In this document: positions 33,062 through 45,521 of the stretch, piece by piece
Position numbering within the stretch: the first letter of the stretch is position 1
How the letters are laid out: each line of letters opens with the position of its first letter
Origin: Augochlora pura
Lineage: Eukaryota; Arthropoda; Insecta; Hymenoptera; Halictidae
DNA: 64,000 nucleotides
Direction: 5' to 3'
Assembly (NCBI RefSeq): GCF_028453695.1
Contig: NC_135777.1
Location: 11,087,714 to 11,151,713 of the forward strand
Position numbers and translations under genes: made by a program
Notes under the pieces: model-generated
Seen by the model: only the letters and a program-made list of their open reading frames with translations
Told to the model about the DNA's origin: nothing
The model's database searches: none

Positions 33062-35270
33062 AGGATTGAATCATTTTCGTAATACGGTCTGCTCTTTATG
33101 TCTACCGGCGCAAAACTCCCAGTCACACCTTCGGAGAACTCGTTCGGAGGAACCACAGCGTACGCTGGACGAATGCCTGAGGACGTGGACGATGAGGAAT
33201 TTTTAGACACATTTTGAACATTGAACCGTACAGCCAATTCTCATGACGTGCACTTAATAGATTCGACTTCGATCGACGAGTCGATGAAGAAGCGTCACGA
33301 AAGTCCGCGAAACTGTGAATCACGGGGGAATCGCCGTTTTATCTGGGTCACGTCTTCTGGCATCATCCTGCTGACGCAACCAGACAGCCGAACGTAAGAT
33401 CGTTTCGCAGAATCGGATATCCGAGGTGGAATCTAGTCTCACGGATGACTCGCGGACGAGTGGAGAGCGTGCTTTCACCTTTCCAGAGTTTCCGAGTCAC
33501 CGCGTCTACGTGGACTCGACGGTGTCCCGCGCGGTACCATGGTTTCATGGTCCCGTGTCCCGTGTCCCGTGTCTCGTGTTCCGCGCGCGTACCCGGGAGA
33601 AGCTGAGTCACGTCTGCCTGCTGGCCAAAGAACGTTCTTTCTCTCCTCTCCCTCTTTCTCCGTCGTCCGCGTCGGTTTCTCTCGTGCTCTCGCAGCCTCC
33701 GAGAACGTGACGTCGGCCCCGAGCAATTTATGTAAAGCATTCTAGGCATGATTCACGAACTAGTTCGCGCCCTCGTGACCGCCACCGGCGCAGAAAATGC
33801 AGTCACACCGCTCGACACCACGAAAATCTCGGTTCATCGAGACGCGGTACAGCGCGACGTAGCAATCGCGACGCAGACGCGAAAAGGCATTCGCAAAGAC
33901 AACGCCTCGAACCTTGCGTCCACTGTGGGCACGATCCTCTCGAGTCACGAATCCGTACACGTCCGATGACAATCGATCGGAACTCCGCTCTCGACGGGTT
34001 GTTAACGGACTCGCATCCCGCAGAAGCGCGGCATGGCGCGCCGCGAGTCGAATGTCCGCGCCAAGGACACGCCAGCAAGACGAGAGCTACCCGCTAATCG
34101 TATCGATCGTCGGTCCGATCGTACCGAGGACCGCATGGGTGGATCCGATACCGAGCAAGGTGCTTTTTCATGCTTTTTGCAGCTGAAGCTGCAGAAATCT
34201 CGCAAGGTACAGGTGTTTATGGATAGAGGAGTCCTATCGGAACAAACCTACGCAAATTGGAATACGTCAAAATCGCATTGGTTTGTTTTCAATTCCACTG
34301 CTGTGGATGGCATGCTATCGAACTGTCCTACGGATTCTTTCTTTGGTAAACAGGGTACAATCGATATCGGAGAACTACTATAAAATTCTAAATAACTCCA
34401 CGCAACCGGAGCCACGGTTCTGCAGCCGTACGAAATTGGGGAACGCCGGAAACACGTTGTTGTTTTCTTTTTCTATTCTACACTTGCCGATGGATCGTTA
34501 TCGGACCGGAGAGGAACATGTAGGTAAGGCCGCTGCACCTTGAGCTTTTTCTCTGGGTTAAGCAGGGTACAATAGAGGTGGAAAAATTACGGCGACCCGT
34601 GGATTTCACGGCATCCACCTCCTCTCGGTAGATGGATAGTTTGCTTCCTCTTTCCATTAGAATGGTCCCCCTTCAACCCCTGATTCCCCCCCAGTGTCCA
34701 CCGGTTTCCTCCGGTCCCTGGGTCGCGGTTGTTCCACCCATCATGCCCCCTCCGCCTCGGGATTCCGGATCGCGGTCTCGTTCGTTGCCGCGTGTTATCC
34801 CCATCCCCGCCCCATGGCCTTTGCCGCGGCACAGTCGAATCGGATGGAAGGAAGGAAGGCAGCCAGGCAGTAAGGCAGGCAAGCCCCGCTGCCCGACTGA
34901 CCGTCCTCGACGTCTCGTCTCGTTGTACCTTTACTCCGGTCCGCGCGTTCCTCGAGCACGTACGTGCCGTGCCTCGCCTCGCCTCGTCTCTACACCTCGT
35001 CGCCGCTTCATTCCGTTTGGTTCAGTTCGGTTCTAGCTAAACTGCGCGCGATTCCGCCTCCTCGCCAAGCCAGACGTCAACCGTGACCGACCGGTGCAAC
35101 CTCCTCGCGACTTTCTCGTCTCCGCTTTTCAGTTGTATCCGCGCCGCCAAATCGCTCGGTTCCCCGCTTGCGCCACCTTCCTTCTTGCGTCGACTAATCG
35201 AAATCCAAGTTTTCGCCGAGGGTTAGTTTGTTGATCGTCGTCGACCAGGTGAAACGACGTATCAGTGATT
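33062..35270 (+). other. Intergenic region and presumed Zasp52 promoter and leader
   Basis: No supported gene. A TATAAAA lies near 34378-34384 and the last 350 bp are pyrimidine- and CpG-rich, leader-like. A possible acceptor (TCGACCAG) lies 21 nt before the ATG. Short GTGTCCC units repeat near 33552-33580. Confidence 0.35.
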
Positions 35271-35375
35271 ATGGCCCAGCTGATCAGCGTGAAGTTGTCC
35301 AGATTCGACGGGTCCCCATGGGGCTTTCGCCTGCAGGGCGGCAAGGACTTTGGCACCCCGCTCGTCGTCCAGAAG
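35271..35375 (+). CDS. Zasp52: Zasp52 exon 1, N-terminal half of PDZ
   Basis: ATG in GTGATTATGG encodes 35 codons ending CAG AAG, donor GTGAGC. It carries the carboxylate-binding loop of the ALP/Enigma PDZ (SPWGFRLQGGKDF). Phase 0, as in the corresponding 99-nt exon of the upstream PDZ/ZM gene. Confidence 0.93.
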
Positions 35376-38300
35376 GTGAGCCGATTCCGTTTTGACAGCT
35401 TCTACCGAGAACAACGACAGTGTCACATGTTATACATCACCGTTTCCTACATGTGCTATACGGCGTCGATCATAGAATCGCCGGTTCGACGTAGATCACG
35501 AAGTGTTCCTTTTTCTCGGAAGGCGGTGAACTGCGAACCCGTCACTGCACCACCGACGAAGTTTCGGCGAAGATCATCGATCGCGAAGTGTTGGTCGATA
35601 GGTCCAGCATGGTGATCGCCGGGTCTAGAAGCATCGCGACTGACAAGTTGATCTTGCGACGCGACGGTAGTGCAACGTTATCATGCATCGCGAAACTTGG
35701 CCGATAAATATTCGATATCGCTGTGCAATCTGTCGCTTCGTTGCTCCAGCTTCGTCGAATGTGCCGCGGATCCGAACGTTGATCTGCCCCTGGAAAGCGA
35801 AACGTGCGAATGACAATGCGAACCGTTCTAGTCCTGGGTCCGTTGCGTTCGCGCTTTCGACGGGAGAGCTCGTCGAATTATTTTGCGAAAACCGAGGGAT
35901 GGGTCCGGCTCGGTTGGTATCTCGCGGTTACGTAACGGAGAGTACGGCAAACGCCAAATTATTTCACGCGCATCGGTAGAAATCGCTGCCAACTACGTGC
36001 GAAACGCGCGACTCGTCGTCGCCGCCGTGTTTTGGCGACGAGACGCGTTGTAATACGAGAAGCTCTTGGCTACCCTCGGCTCACGGCTTTCGAGCGGATT
36101 TTCAAACTTTCTTCGCGTCCGCGCGAGCGCGCGGAACCGTCGTTTTCTCGCGGGTCGCGGGTCGCCGGCAGCGCAACCGGTTACGAAATTTTCAGCGCTC
36201 TATTACGTCGAATTTCGCGGTCGATGTTTCGCTCTCCTGGCCGCCCATCTGTTTTCACTGCCATGTTTATTATTATTCGCCGAAAGAGAAAGAGAGAAGA
36301 GATGCCAGGGAGGACCGCGATCACCCGGCCGATGTATTTCAGGGGGTTAGAATGCCGTCAATCGTCCGACATAGTAAAACGTTCTTTACATTGTACGTTA
36401 CAGTCGTCTTTTGTCTGTCCCGCGCGATATTTATACCGTCACAGTTCTCTCTCCTCCCCCTTCGTGGCGAATAACAATAACGAACGAACAAACGATGGAT
36501 AAGCAACGAAACGCGAAGACAGTGGTCGCCGTCTCGGCGAATGTTGCGGGAGAAACAGGCTTCGAAAAAATCGCACGCTCGATCCTAACCAGAGACCGCG
36601 TCGAACGATTTTATCCTGCGATCGGTGTCTCGAACTTGGCCCTCTTAGCAGCCATGTGCTCCGTTTATTTTACGATGTCGCGAACGCGAACGCGAACGCC
36701 AACGCGAACGAAATGTCCGGCCATCCCAACGGTTTCTCGGAAAAGATGGAAATACGAGTCCCCGGATGTCAAACGCCACCTCCAACCGAGATTACGAATT
36801 AATCGCGTGTAATTGCGAGAACGATGCTCGCGATCTTCCCGCCGTAACCGCCCGGATGATTTATATATTGCGCGCGAGCGCAAACTAATCTCCTGCGGAA
36901 ATGCTGAGTAGTTTTCGGCCCATAAACAACGATCGCACCATCTTCTGTCTATTGTACTTCTTACTTGACGTTTCTCTTGACAAATACTTGGCAAATCTCG
37001 AGCCTAGACGCGAGGCCTTCTTTTTGACAATTCCGTCGCCGGGATAAACAAAGCATCGTGACAAATCGCGATTAGTACCTTTCTGCTTTCAATTTTTCGA
37101 GCGGAATCGAATTTTTAAGAGAACTTCGAAGGGCGGCGCGATCGGGCGGAGTTTTGAAAAAAAAAAACCCGATGCGACGGGTTCAAAAAGAGAGAAAAGG
37201 GGTGAGAAAGAGAGAGGGACGGAGAGACAGCGACGCGTCGCTGGTAATCCGAGGCAAATTATTTGGGCGTTCTATTTCTAGAAGGTGCCTTTGCGAAACG
37301 CGCGAGCGAGCCGGGTCGAGTCCCGCTCGCGAAGACAACGACGAAGACGAAGGCAACGTCGACGACCACGACCAAGACCACGACGACGATCGTGTTGTCG
37401 GCGGGCTCTAGCTTCCTGGGCCGCGTTGGTCACCGCGAAAATAAATTTTTCCTCGGAGGGAGCGATCTCGCGCCGATCGATAAAAATACCGATCGACGAA
37501 CGCACGTGCTGCGAACGCGAACGTCGCGCGTTGGTTTGCGTCAGTCTGCGTCGGCCTGCGTCGCGGCGACGGAAAAAAGAATCGAACGCGTCGCGCGTCG
37601 TCCGCGATTCTCGCGCTCTTTTTCTTTCCGGACTACGTGAAATTCGAAACGTGTCCCGCTCGCGTCATTCGCTAAGCTTGTTCTCCCGCGATCAAGTCTC
37701 CTGCCGGCGCTACGGCAACTGTCCGAGAACAAGAGCTACCAGATCTCGATCACGATGTGCGAATAGATTCTAATAATTTCAAAAGAAGAATCAGAATTCG
37801 CAGAAAATTTGCTGGCCATCGGCCGATTGTCTCTATGCGAGATTTCTATAGACGATCTTGCGAATGAGCAGACGAAAAAGCAACTGGTTTCATCAGTTAA
37901 AGGACTCCTAGCTATAGTATAGACAAATTAGAAATGTCTTTAGTAGTTACGTTTCACGCAACTTCAAGTGTCCTCATTTTATAAAGATTCACGGCCTATT
38001 AATCCTTGCACAGCGAACGCTTTTCACAATTTGACAACGGCCAATTTACATTTACATATTTCTGTTACTGCTTCTTACAGATCCGTTTAATAGCAGTAAG
38101 TAATTGATATGAAATGACTGCTAGAAAATTAGAATTCTATATGAGATGTATATAACCATGGAACCAAGTTCCACCATCCGACGGTTAATTAGATCGAACA
38201 AGGAACAATCTTGTTTCTCTGGTCGTACTTGCAAGAGGATTTCCTAGCTTATGTTATTGGCTATTGGCGATGCGTTCTTTTAACCGCGCGGCCTCGGTGC

Positions 38301-41300
38301 AACATGGACGCGCTGTTACACGATATTTGGTCGCGCGGACGATGCACATGAAACCGCGTTATCGCTTTATGCAAGGACTCGACATAAATTCCGCGTGTCG
38401 TTAGCCGATTACAGCGTCACGTCGACGGCGCGTTTCCATCGTTAGCGTTCGCTTCTCCCGTGTCTAATTGCCGGTCAGGATAACGAGCGGTGACCGCGCG
38501 TCGCCGACTCGCAGGATGTTCATTATTGTTTCCTGTTATCGAGTTCATTATCTTTTTCGTCTATCTCCAGCCGTAGAATTCTGGCCGGAATGAAAAGCGA
38601 TTTTAACGAAGCTTGTTCGCATGCTTCTGCGGTAATTCGTCAACGTTACGCCCTGCAACCTCGCGACTGCCAATGGCTTAATTATCGTTGTCGTTAACCG
38701 CATTTCCCGTTAGACCGCTAACACGTATTCCACAGTGGTCGATTTCTCGTCCTGTTCTCCCATGATCGTTACACTCTCCTTCGGATTACATCCTACGATA
38801 TACTTTGTTGGTTCTCGGCTGCTTAATTGGTAACTGGCGAGCGTATCTAAATCGTGTTAACACTACCCTGGGAACAGACTTGTTTCGTTTGTTTTGCTTG
38901 GCGTCGATAAATGGCACCGTTGCGCGTCGTTCAAACGGGGTTTTCGAGGCGGCGAGATTCGACGAAGCTCGATCGCGAAGCCGGCAAGCGAGTGCGAGCG
39001 AGCCACTGATAATTGGAAAATAAATTAATAAAAGCGTCGTCTCGGGGCGTAACAGCGACAGCTCGGGCCGGCAACGGCAACAATATTGCGCAACACAGGT
39101 CCGACGGTAACAGGTAGCCCAACCTCGGTCGAAAATACCTTGCGTACACCCTGAACCAGGGACTTCCTTCCGATAAAGGTTAACACACGGATGTGGCAAC
39201 ATCTGGGATTCTGCCAGGCGCGTGGGAAGAGAGCGATTTACCGGATCGCCGCTGAAAAATGAAGTATCGCGGCGCGAGAAACGAATCCGAAGTAAATTAC
39301 ACATCGTTCCCGCTAAACATAGAAACAAACTTTCGTAAATATCTGTTGGAGGACGGCCTCTATTAAAAGAAGCGTCGTTCCGCTGGCAAATATATATGCT
39401 ATTGCACCGTTCGCTCTCCTGCTTTTTTTTCCATCTCCTCGCTCGAGATCGCGAGCGAAACGCGAGCCGGGGTGAGGAGAGGCGCGCGAAGCGGGGGTGG
39501 AAGAGGATGGAAACGCGTCAAGCCGAGTGTCGGGACCGGCGATATTTTCGTCATTATCGAAAATAAGCCGCGCCGCGTCGAGTCACCGTTCGCGAATTCT
39601 GTTTATGTCTAGCAGGCCCGATTTCACGCGGCTCCGTTTCGCGTCGAAATGTAATCACGGCTTAAAATCGTTGCCTCGCCTCGAGTCTGTCGGACGTAAG
39701 CCGCGTCTATTCCGACAAGTTATCGGCTACGTTTTAACGCCGTTAATGTTTTGCGGTTAGCCACGTCGGCAGCCACCGAAAGATACAGTAGCTCCAGAAA
39801 GTCTCCGTACACCAAATTGCCGGTTTACGATGAGTTGTCGTCGCATAGAAAGCGCCCAATTTCGTAAAAATGAATCGGAACCGAGTCTACTTTTCCTGCG
39901 CGTCCAAAGTTCACTATTTTAATTGTTTCCGATCTAGTAACGGAAGTTGGGAGTAATCCGAAGACTGAACGTTACTCTTTCGGTAAAAAAGGTTGTTCGA
40001 GATTCGGCGGAATCGACCCGCGAAATTTGGTGGAATAAATCTACAAGATTCGGTGGAAACGTTCTGAATGGGCGTGGTCTGTTTGCTGCCGACTCTAACG
40101 GGGTCAGATCAGTGCCACAAAGAGAGAAATGTCGAATAAAACGAAAGAATGTCGCCTGCGATCGTGGAAAGAGCAAATTGACGTGTTACAGCTGGTTTTG
40201 TCGCGGCCTGTACTCGCGGGGGATGGCGATAGCTGATTCGAATCCGGTGCAGGACATCGCCGGCTGCCTTGCACCGGGTGCAACGTCGTAATTCCGCCGA
40301 GCGATAGAAAGGGAGCAAGACGAGGGTGGCCACGGTTTCCACGAAGGCTAGATTCGTCTCGTTCGGGTCTTGTGCATCGAACTTTCGTGGGCTGAACACG
40401 GATAGACCACGGCGTAACGGTGTGTGCATGAGCATTGCAAACGAACCCGATTAAACAACGGTGGAATAACAATTGGCCGACGATGACGAAACAAGCCTCG
40501 GTTTGTTTAAGATCGCTCGGTCGACGCGAACGCCAGCATCCGCAGCTGCACGCGCTGCTCGCCAAAATACCACGAATACATAGCTTACATAACTCGCAGC
40601 GGATAGACGCCTCGACTAGGCGGCTCGCTTCGAAATCATTCTATTTAGCCAATAAATTCTCGTATCAATCGGCCGGTGGTTCGTTGACGGTCGTCGAGGA
40701 ATGCTCTGGCAACGGATTGGCAACACCTTCCACCGAATCCCTTGCCAATCGCCGATTCCACCTGCGTCGATTTCGATACTGCTTCGGCACTACGTTGTCT
40801 GTTTACAGAATCGACGACTCGTTATCAGTCTCGACGAGATCCTCCATTTTCCCCAGAAATATGCGCCGATCAGATGATTCCGATCGGATTCTCCGCGACA
40901 TAGATACCGGTGACCTGCAAACAATAGATTCCATTAAATCTCTGACACAATTGCGTCCATGGCAGATGCACTGTCGATTGACGGTTAGAAGCGAAAGTTC
41001 ATGATCAACAAAGATAAAGCTAACGTTGTTTTCCAACTAGATCCCCGTGCGTTTGCGACTAGCTCAAACAATCACGACAAAGATGTCACATCGGAGTTCT
41101 ACTTTCTGTCTGGTATGGCTAAACGAGACGACTATACATTGCATTTTCGTTGTTCGAATACCAAAGCGTAAGTCGGCGTAAACATCCACGGTCTATTTCG
41201 AAATAGATAATAAATCTTGTTGAGTAGGCAGTTGCGTATGAATTATTTCTAACTGGTCGGTGCATAAGTTTGTACAGTTTTAATTTCGATTTAAATGTCT

Positions 41301-44300
41301 CGCAGAACAGTCGCGTGTCTGGTACGAAGAACGAGAAAAAAATCTCCGGACTGGTCCCCGAACGATCGAGCTCGGTTGCTAAAAGTCGAAGCAGGAAAAG
41401 GCGGCCGTCGGCGTTGAGACAACGCGCTGAGAACGCGCTCGGAAATTGGGTGGCCGTGGGTGTTTTGGCCTAGATAGTTTGGAGATACAAGTTTCGAGAG
41501 GCGAAGGGATCGCGGGAAAACCGGGTGCACACGGCACTCGAATGCGTTTCGGCTGAGCTAACAAAAGTCGTGTCGACAGGGAACGCTCTCGCCCCGTCGA
41601 TACGACGGACACGATCTCGACGATCCCGATCGGCCGGCGTGCCGTTTTCTGTCCCGCGATCGTGCATCGTGCATCGTGCGCCTCGACCCGGTCGATCCAC
41701 GAGTTTTTCACCGCGACTGCTACCAGTACCAGTTCAATTGTTCGAGCTGTCCGGCTGGAAGGCAACGAAACTCGTTCGCGATATACTTTTTTCGTTCGTT
41801 TTGCGCGCAAATGCAAATGCAGCCAAGGCCAGCGGCTGGCCGTGCATTCGCGGACACGAACGACGACGACGACCGCCTCGCGATAAAGACATTCGACGCT
41901 TTCGTCTTCTAGCTTCCGAGCTTGAAAAACTTCTGACCAATGTAATAGTCGAGTACTCTCGTCGCCCGAAAAAAATTCGATTACTCTCTAGAACCGACGA
42001 TTACGATCCACCGGACGTGAATCATGATCGTAGATTAACGATAGCTGATACGTTCGTTATCGATGCGCTATCGAATGCATCCTATTAGAAACATGAAAAC
42101 AGATATTGTAGAGAAAGGTTCTGCATTCTTCGACTATTACGCTATGCGCTACAAGCTCAACGATTCAACTACCGAGCACTAAAAACAATTAATGCGCGCA
42201 GCGTCCAATCTTACCCAGTGAAATGGTTTTATTATACTTTATCAACGATTTTAACCAGTTAGGCGTTGCAACTTTCTTTAAAAAGTGTGTAAGCGATAAC
42301 GAGTATATTACCCAACCCATACACTGTATGCAGTTTATGCATAATAATTATTTAGATTTTCTTAATTATTCATTCTATTTCGCCTAGAACTCCAAATATA
42401 CGAAAGATTTTAAAAGTTAAGAATATATTGTAGTTATCATCAAAATTGCAATTTAAACAGATCATTTTTTGCGCATAACAAGTATGCTCGTTTACAGCAC
42501 AAAATATTGTCATTTGTTCATAATGAGTCACTTGTCAAAAACGGCCAACTGGTTAGATGATGAAATCTTTTAGTGCCCTGACGGAGAAAAAAATTGAATA
42601 AGATTCGGTGGGTCATCTTCGTCGGAAGAGTCGCACGACTCGGCAGTTACCGGAAGCCGATCATTGTCCGATTCTTTTTTCCTGATCGGAGCCTATCTTT
42701 CCGGTGGCCGATCGTTGGTTCGCCGGTGCAAAGAGAATTGCTGCGGAGGCCGAAAGGAAGCCCGGCCCGTGGATATTAATAGAGGCCGAGGCCCGGTGGC
42801 GTCCGCCACCGACGAGCTTACACCCGTGGATATAAAAATATCGCTTTTATTTCTCTCCGCGTCCTCCCGACTACCCGACTTTTTTACCGTTTTCCCGACG
42901 CCATGGCTCCCTTTTTATTTTACACGATTACTCCCCTTGTCTCCTCTTCGTCTCATCCACGTCCCGTCTTCGTCTCATCTTCGCCTCCTCTTCGCCTCCT
43001 CTTCGCCTCGTGCCGGCCTCCTCGAGCGGCGCCGCGAGGAGTCAGCCTCCATCGACGAAGCGTTTCTTTTCACGCTTGCAACTCTGCTCGCCGGAATCCT
43101 TGTTTTAGCCTATCGCACACAGTTCGTTAAGATTCGTGTAATTAACACAGGAAACGCGAGAGTTTACGCACCGTTGGTACCGTTACAATTCCGTTACGAA
43201 TATACAGCGCAAAGAATGCCGAGTCCCTTTGAGCTACCAGATAATATCCTCTTTCAATCTATAATACAATGATTATTAAAACCTGAGAACAGTTTGGTGC
43301 GAGAGATAAATAGGTTTAGTTACCCCTTGCTGAAGGGTTCTGCTCCAATTCGCAACACTGAAGACTCCAGGTTCTCGTCACGGTGCTGGACAAGCGACTG
43401 CAAAAACAGAATTAATGGAAATTTTCGAATCACCGTTGAGTGGAATAGGTGGCGATTGGCGGCGGGTATGCCGGCCGGTCTCGCCGCGAAAAGAACCCGG
43501 CTTCGTTTCCCGTGAATAGACCACAAGTCCGTGAATATTCCTCCGGACGCTGTTATCCGTGTTTCCGCCTTGTTGTCAGCGGAACGGCCGAGAAAAGCCA
43601 GACAAGGCGGAGTGAAATTGTATCTCGATGACGAGGTCCGAAGATTTAGGAGCGCCATCGTAAATGCCGATTCGATTTCGGGAATGAGGGGGAGTAGGGG
43701 GCCACGGTGGGAGGCAGTTGTGGGAAATTTGCCAAAAGTCTGACCAGAAATCAGTCTTCCCTGCCGTGTGTCCGGCCGTGTGCTAGAGTAGCGTTTCTCG
43801 TGAATCCACGTCGCGGGTAACACGACACCCCGCAGTCATTCTCGTAATCGCCGAGCCGATTACGACATTATCGTTATAGTCGAGCAGCGGCGCGTCACCA
43901 GTGCTCCGAGCCCGATTTTCCCACCTCGCCGAATATTCGCGTAAGTAGATGAAACCATTTCCGACCGAAAACCGAACCATAGGGTCGCCCAGGCCTATTC
44001 CCATAGTCTCTAGAACTATGAAAATAGCTCGCGCGATACCAGCGATGGATAGAAAGCCGGAGGACGAATAGAAACGCTATTGGTAGCTGCTGTTGCTGCC
44101 GATAACTCTAATCGGCGTCGTTAAAAACCGCGCTGCCACCCCGCCGCGTCTTTATCAGTCGTCGAAGAGGCGAGGTGAGCTCATTCCCGGCGCTTCGCTT
44201 ACCCGCGTCATCGACCGAAGTGCATCGTCTCGCGATGCACAAGGACTCTTTGTGGAGACTGTGTCGTTTAGCGTCGCCGAGCGTCGCATCGACGACGCGC

Positions 44301-45487
44301 TTCCGGCTCCGGGCCGTGTGTGTCATCGCGCCTAATCGGCCGCCTCTCCGGGAATCAAATTCGCTTTCGGGAATCCGTCCGTTTCCGTGTCCCCGCCGAT
44401 ATCCATTTCTTCCAAGAAAATCCGGCCGCGGTACCCCATGCTCCACTTCCCTTGAATCCGTGGCGTCGGCGTCGGCGTCGCATTCGCCTTTACAGCCGAA
44501 TAACCGAACCCCTCTTCACGCCCCGAGCTGTTTCACGCCCTTCTCGCCACGGTCGACCAGATGCGGGAGACAGATCGAAATCGCATCGCGGCGATCGGAA
44601 TCCATTCGCGCGAAAAATCCTCGAATCTCTCGAGGCGACGACGTCATCGGTATTCAGCCTCCCGTAGAAGGAGGTTTACGGCACCGACCAGCCCCACGTT
44701 CCGCAGCGATTCCCCTAGTATTTGCCATAGTCATGAGTTCCAGACAAATCCTGGGAAAGATGCTGTCCATCCACTACCTTTGGTTCGACGATAGTTGACC
44801 AGAATAATTCGAATTGTTTCTTCAAGTTACAGTATAGAAAGTATAGTTTCTGACATTTTCCATAAATCTGCTCGTACCAAGTAATTTTTACGATATTTAA
44901 ACAAAATCATCGTTATCAAATATGTTCGAATACTTTTTTACCAGGGGTAGTATGCTTGCTATGCGCTTGGATCGCGTTAACGGTAGCATGAAATACATAC
45001 CAGAACACCTTTAAATATATGGATCGGGGTTGCGAAATCCATGCATTTGAAAGAGCAGATACGTTAACGACTGTCGACGTCAGGAAAAGTTTGCTAGCTT
45101 CTTAAGAAACCCCGTGATTCTAGTAAAGGTTTAAGATAGATCGTTATCGATTGTACAATGGTCCAAAACGTTCGTTTGCCGAAAGTTAGTCGCGTTTTAT
45201 CGGTCGGATGGTTAATGGTAACATGAATACCGGTGAAATCTAGGGCGAAATGGGAGAGTGACGCGAAAGCAGCGTGTATCGGTGACTTATTTCCTTCCGA
45301 ACGCGTTCCCTTTCATTCGATCCGATTGGAACCGGTGTCACTGACCGAGGCCCGTTCCCTGCGGCCGCGACTCAGCTCCGCTCCGCTCCGCTCCGCGCTG
45401 TTCTGCGCGACTCTGCGAGCCTCGGTCCACGTTTTTCGAGGCTGTATCAACCGAGAAAGAGAGGGCGAAAAAGAGAGAAAAAGAGAA

Positions 45488-45521
<34 letters not shown>

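Noticed and set aside
41525..42088. 187-codon frame in the Zasp52 intron
   Set aside because: Arg/Ser-rich random-type translation overlapped by open frames on both strands.
42820..42840. TATAAAAATAT resembling a TATA box or MEF2 site in the Zasp52 intron
   Set aside because: Does not fit YTAWWWWTAR and no adjacent initiator or coding start was found.
44175..44798. 207-codon frame in the Zasp52 intron
   Set aside because: Same reasons; open frames in several phases reflect CpG-rich composition.
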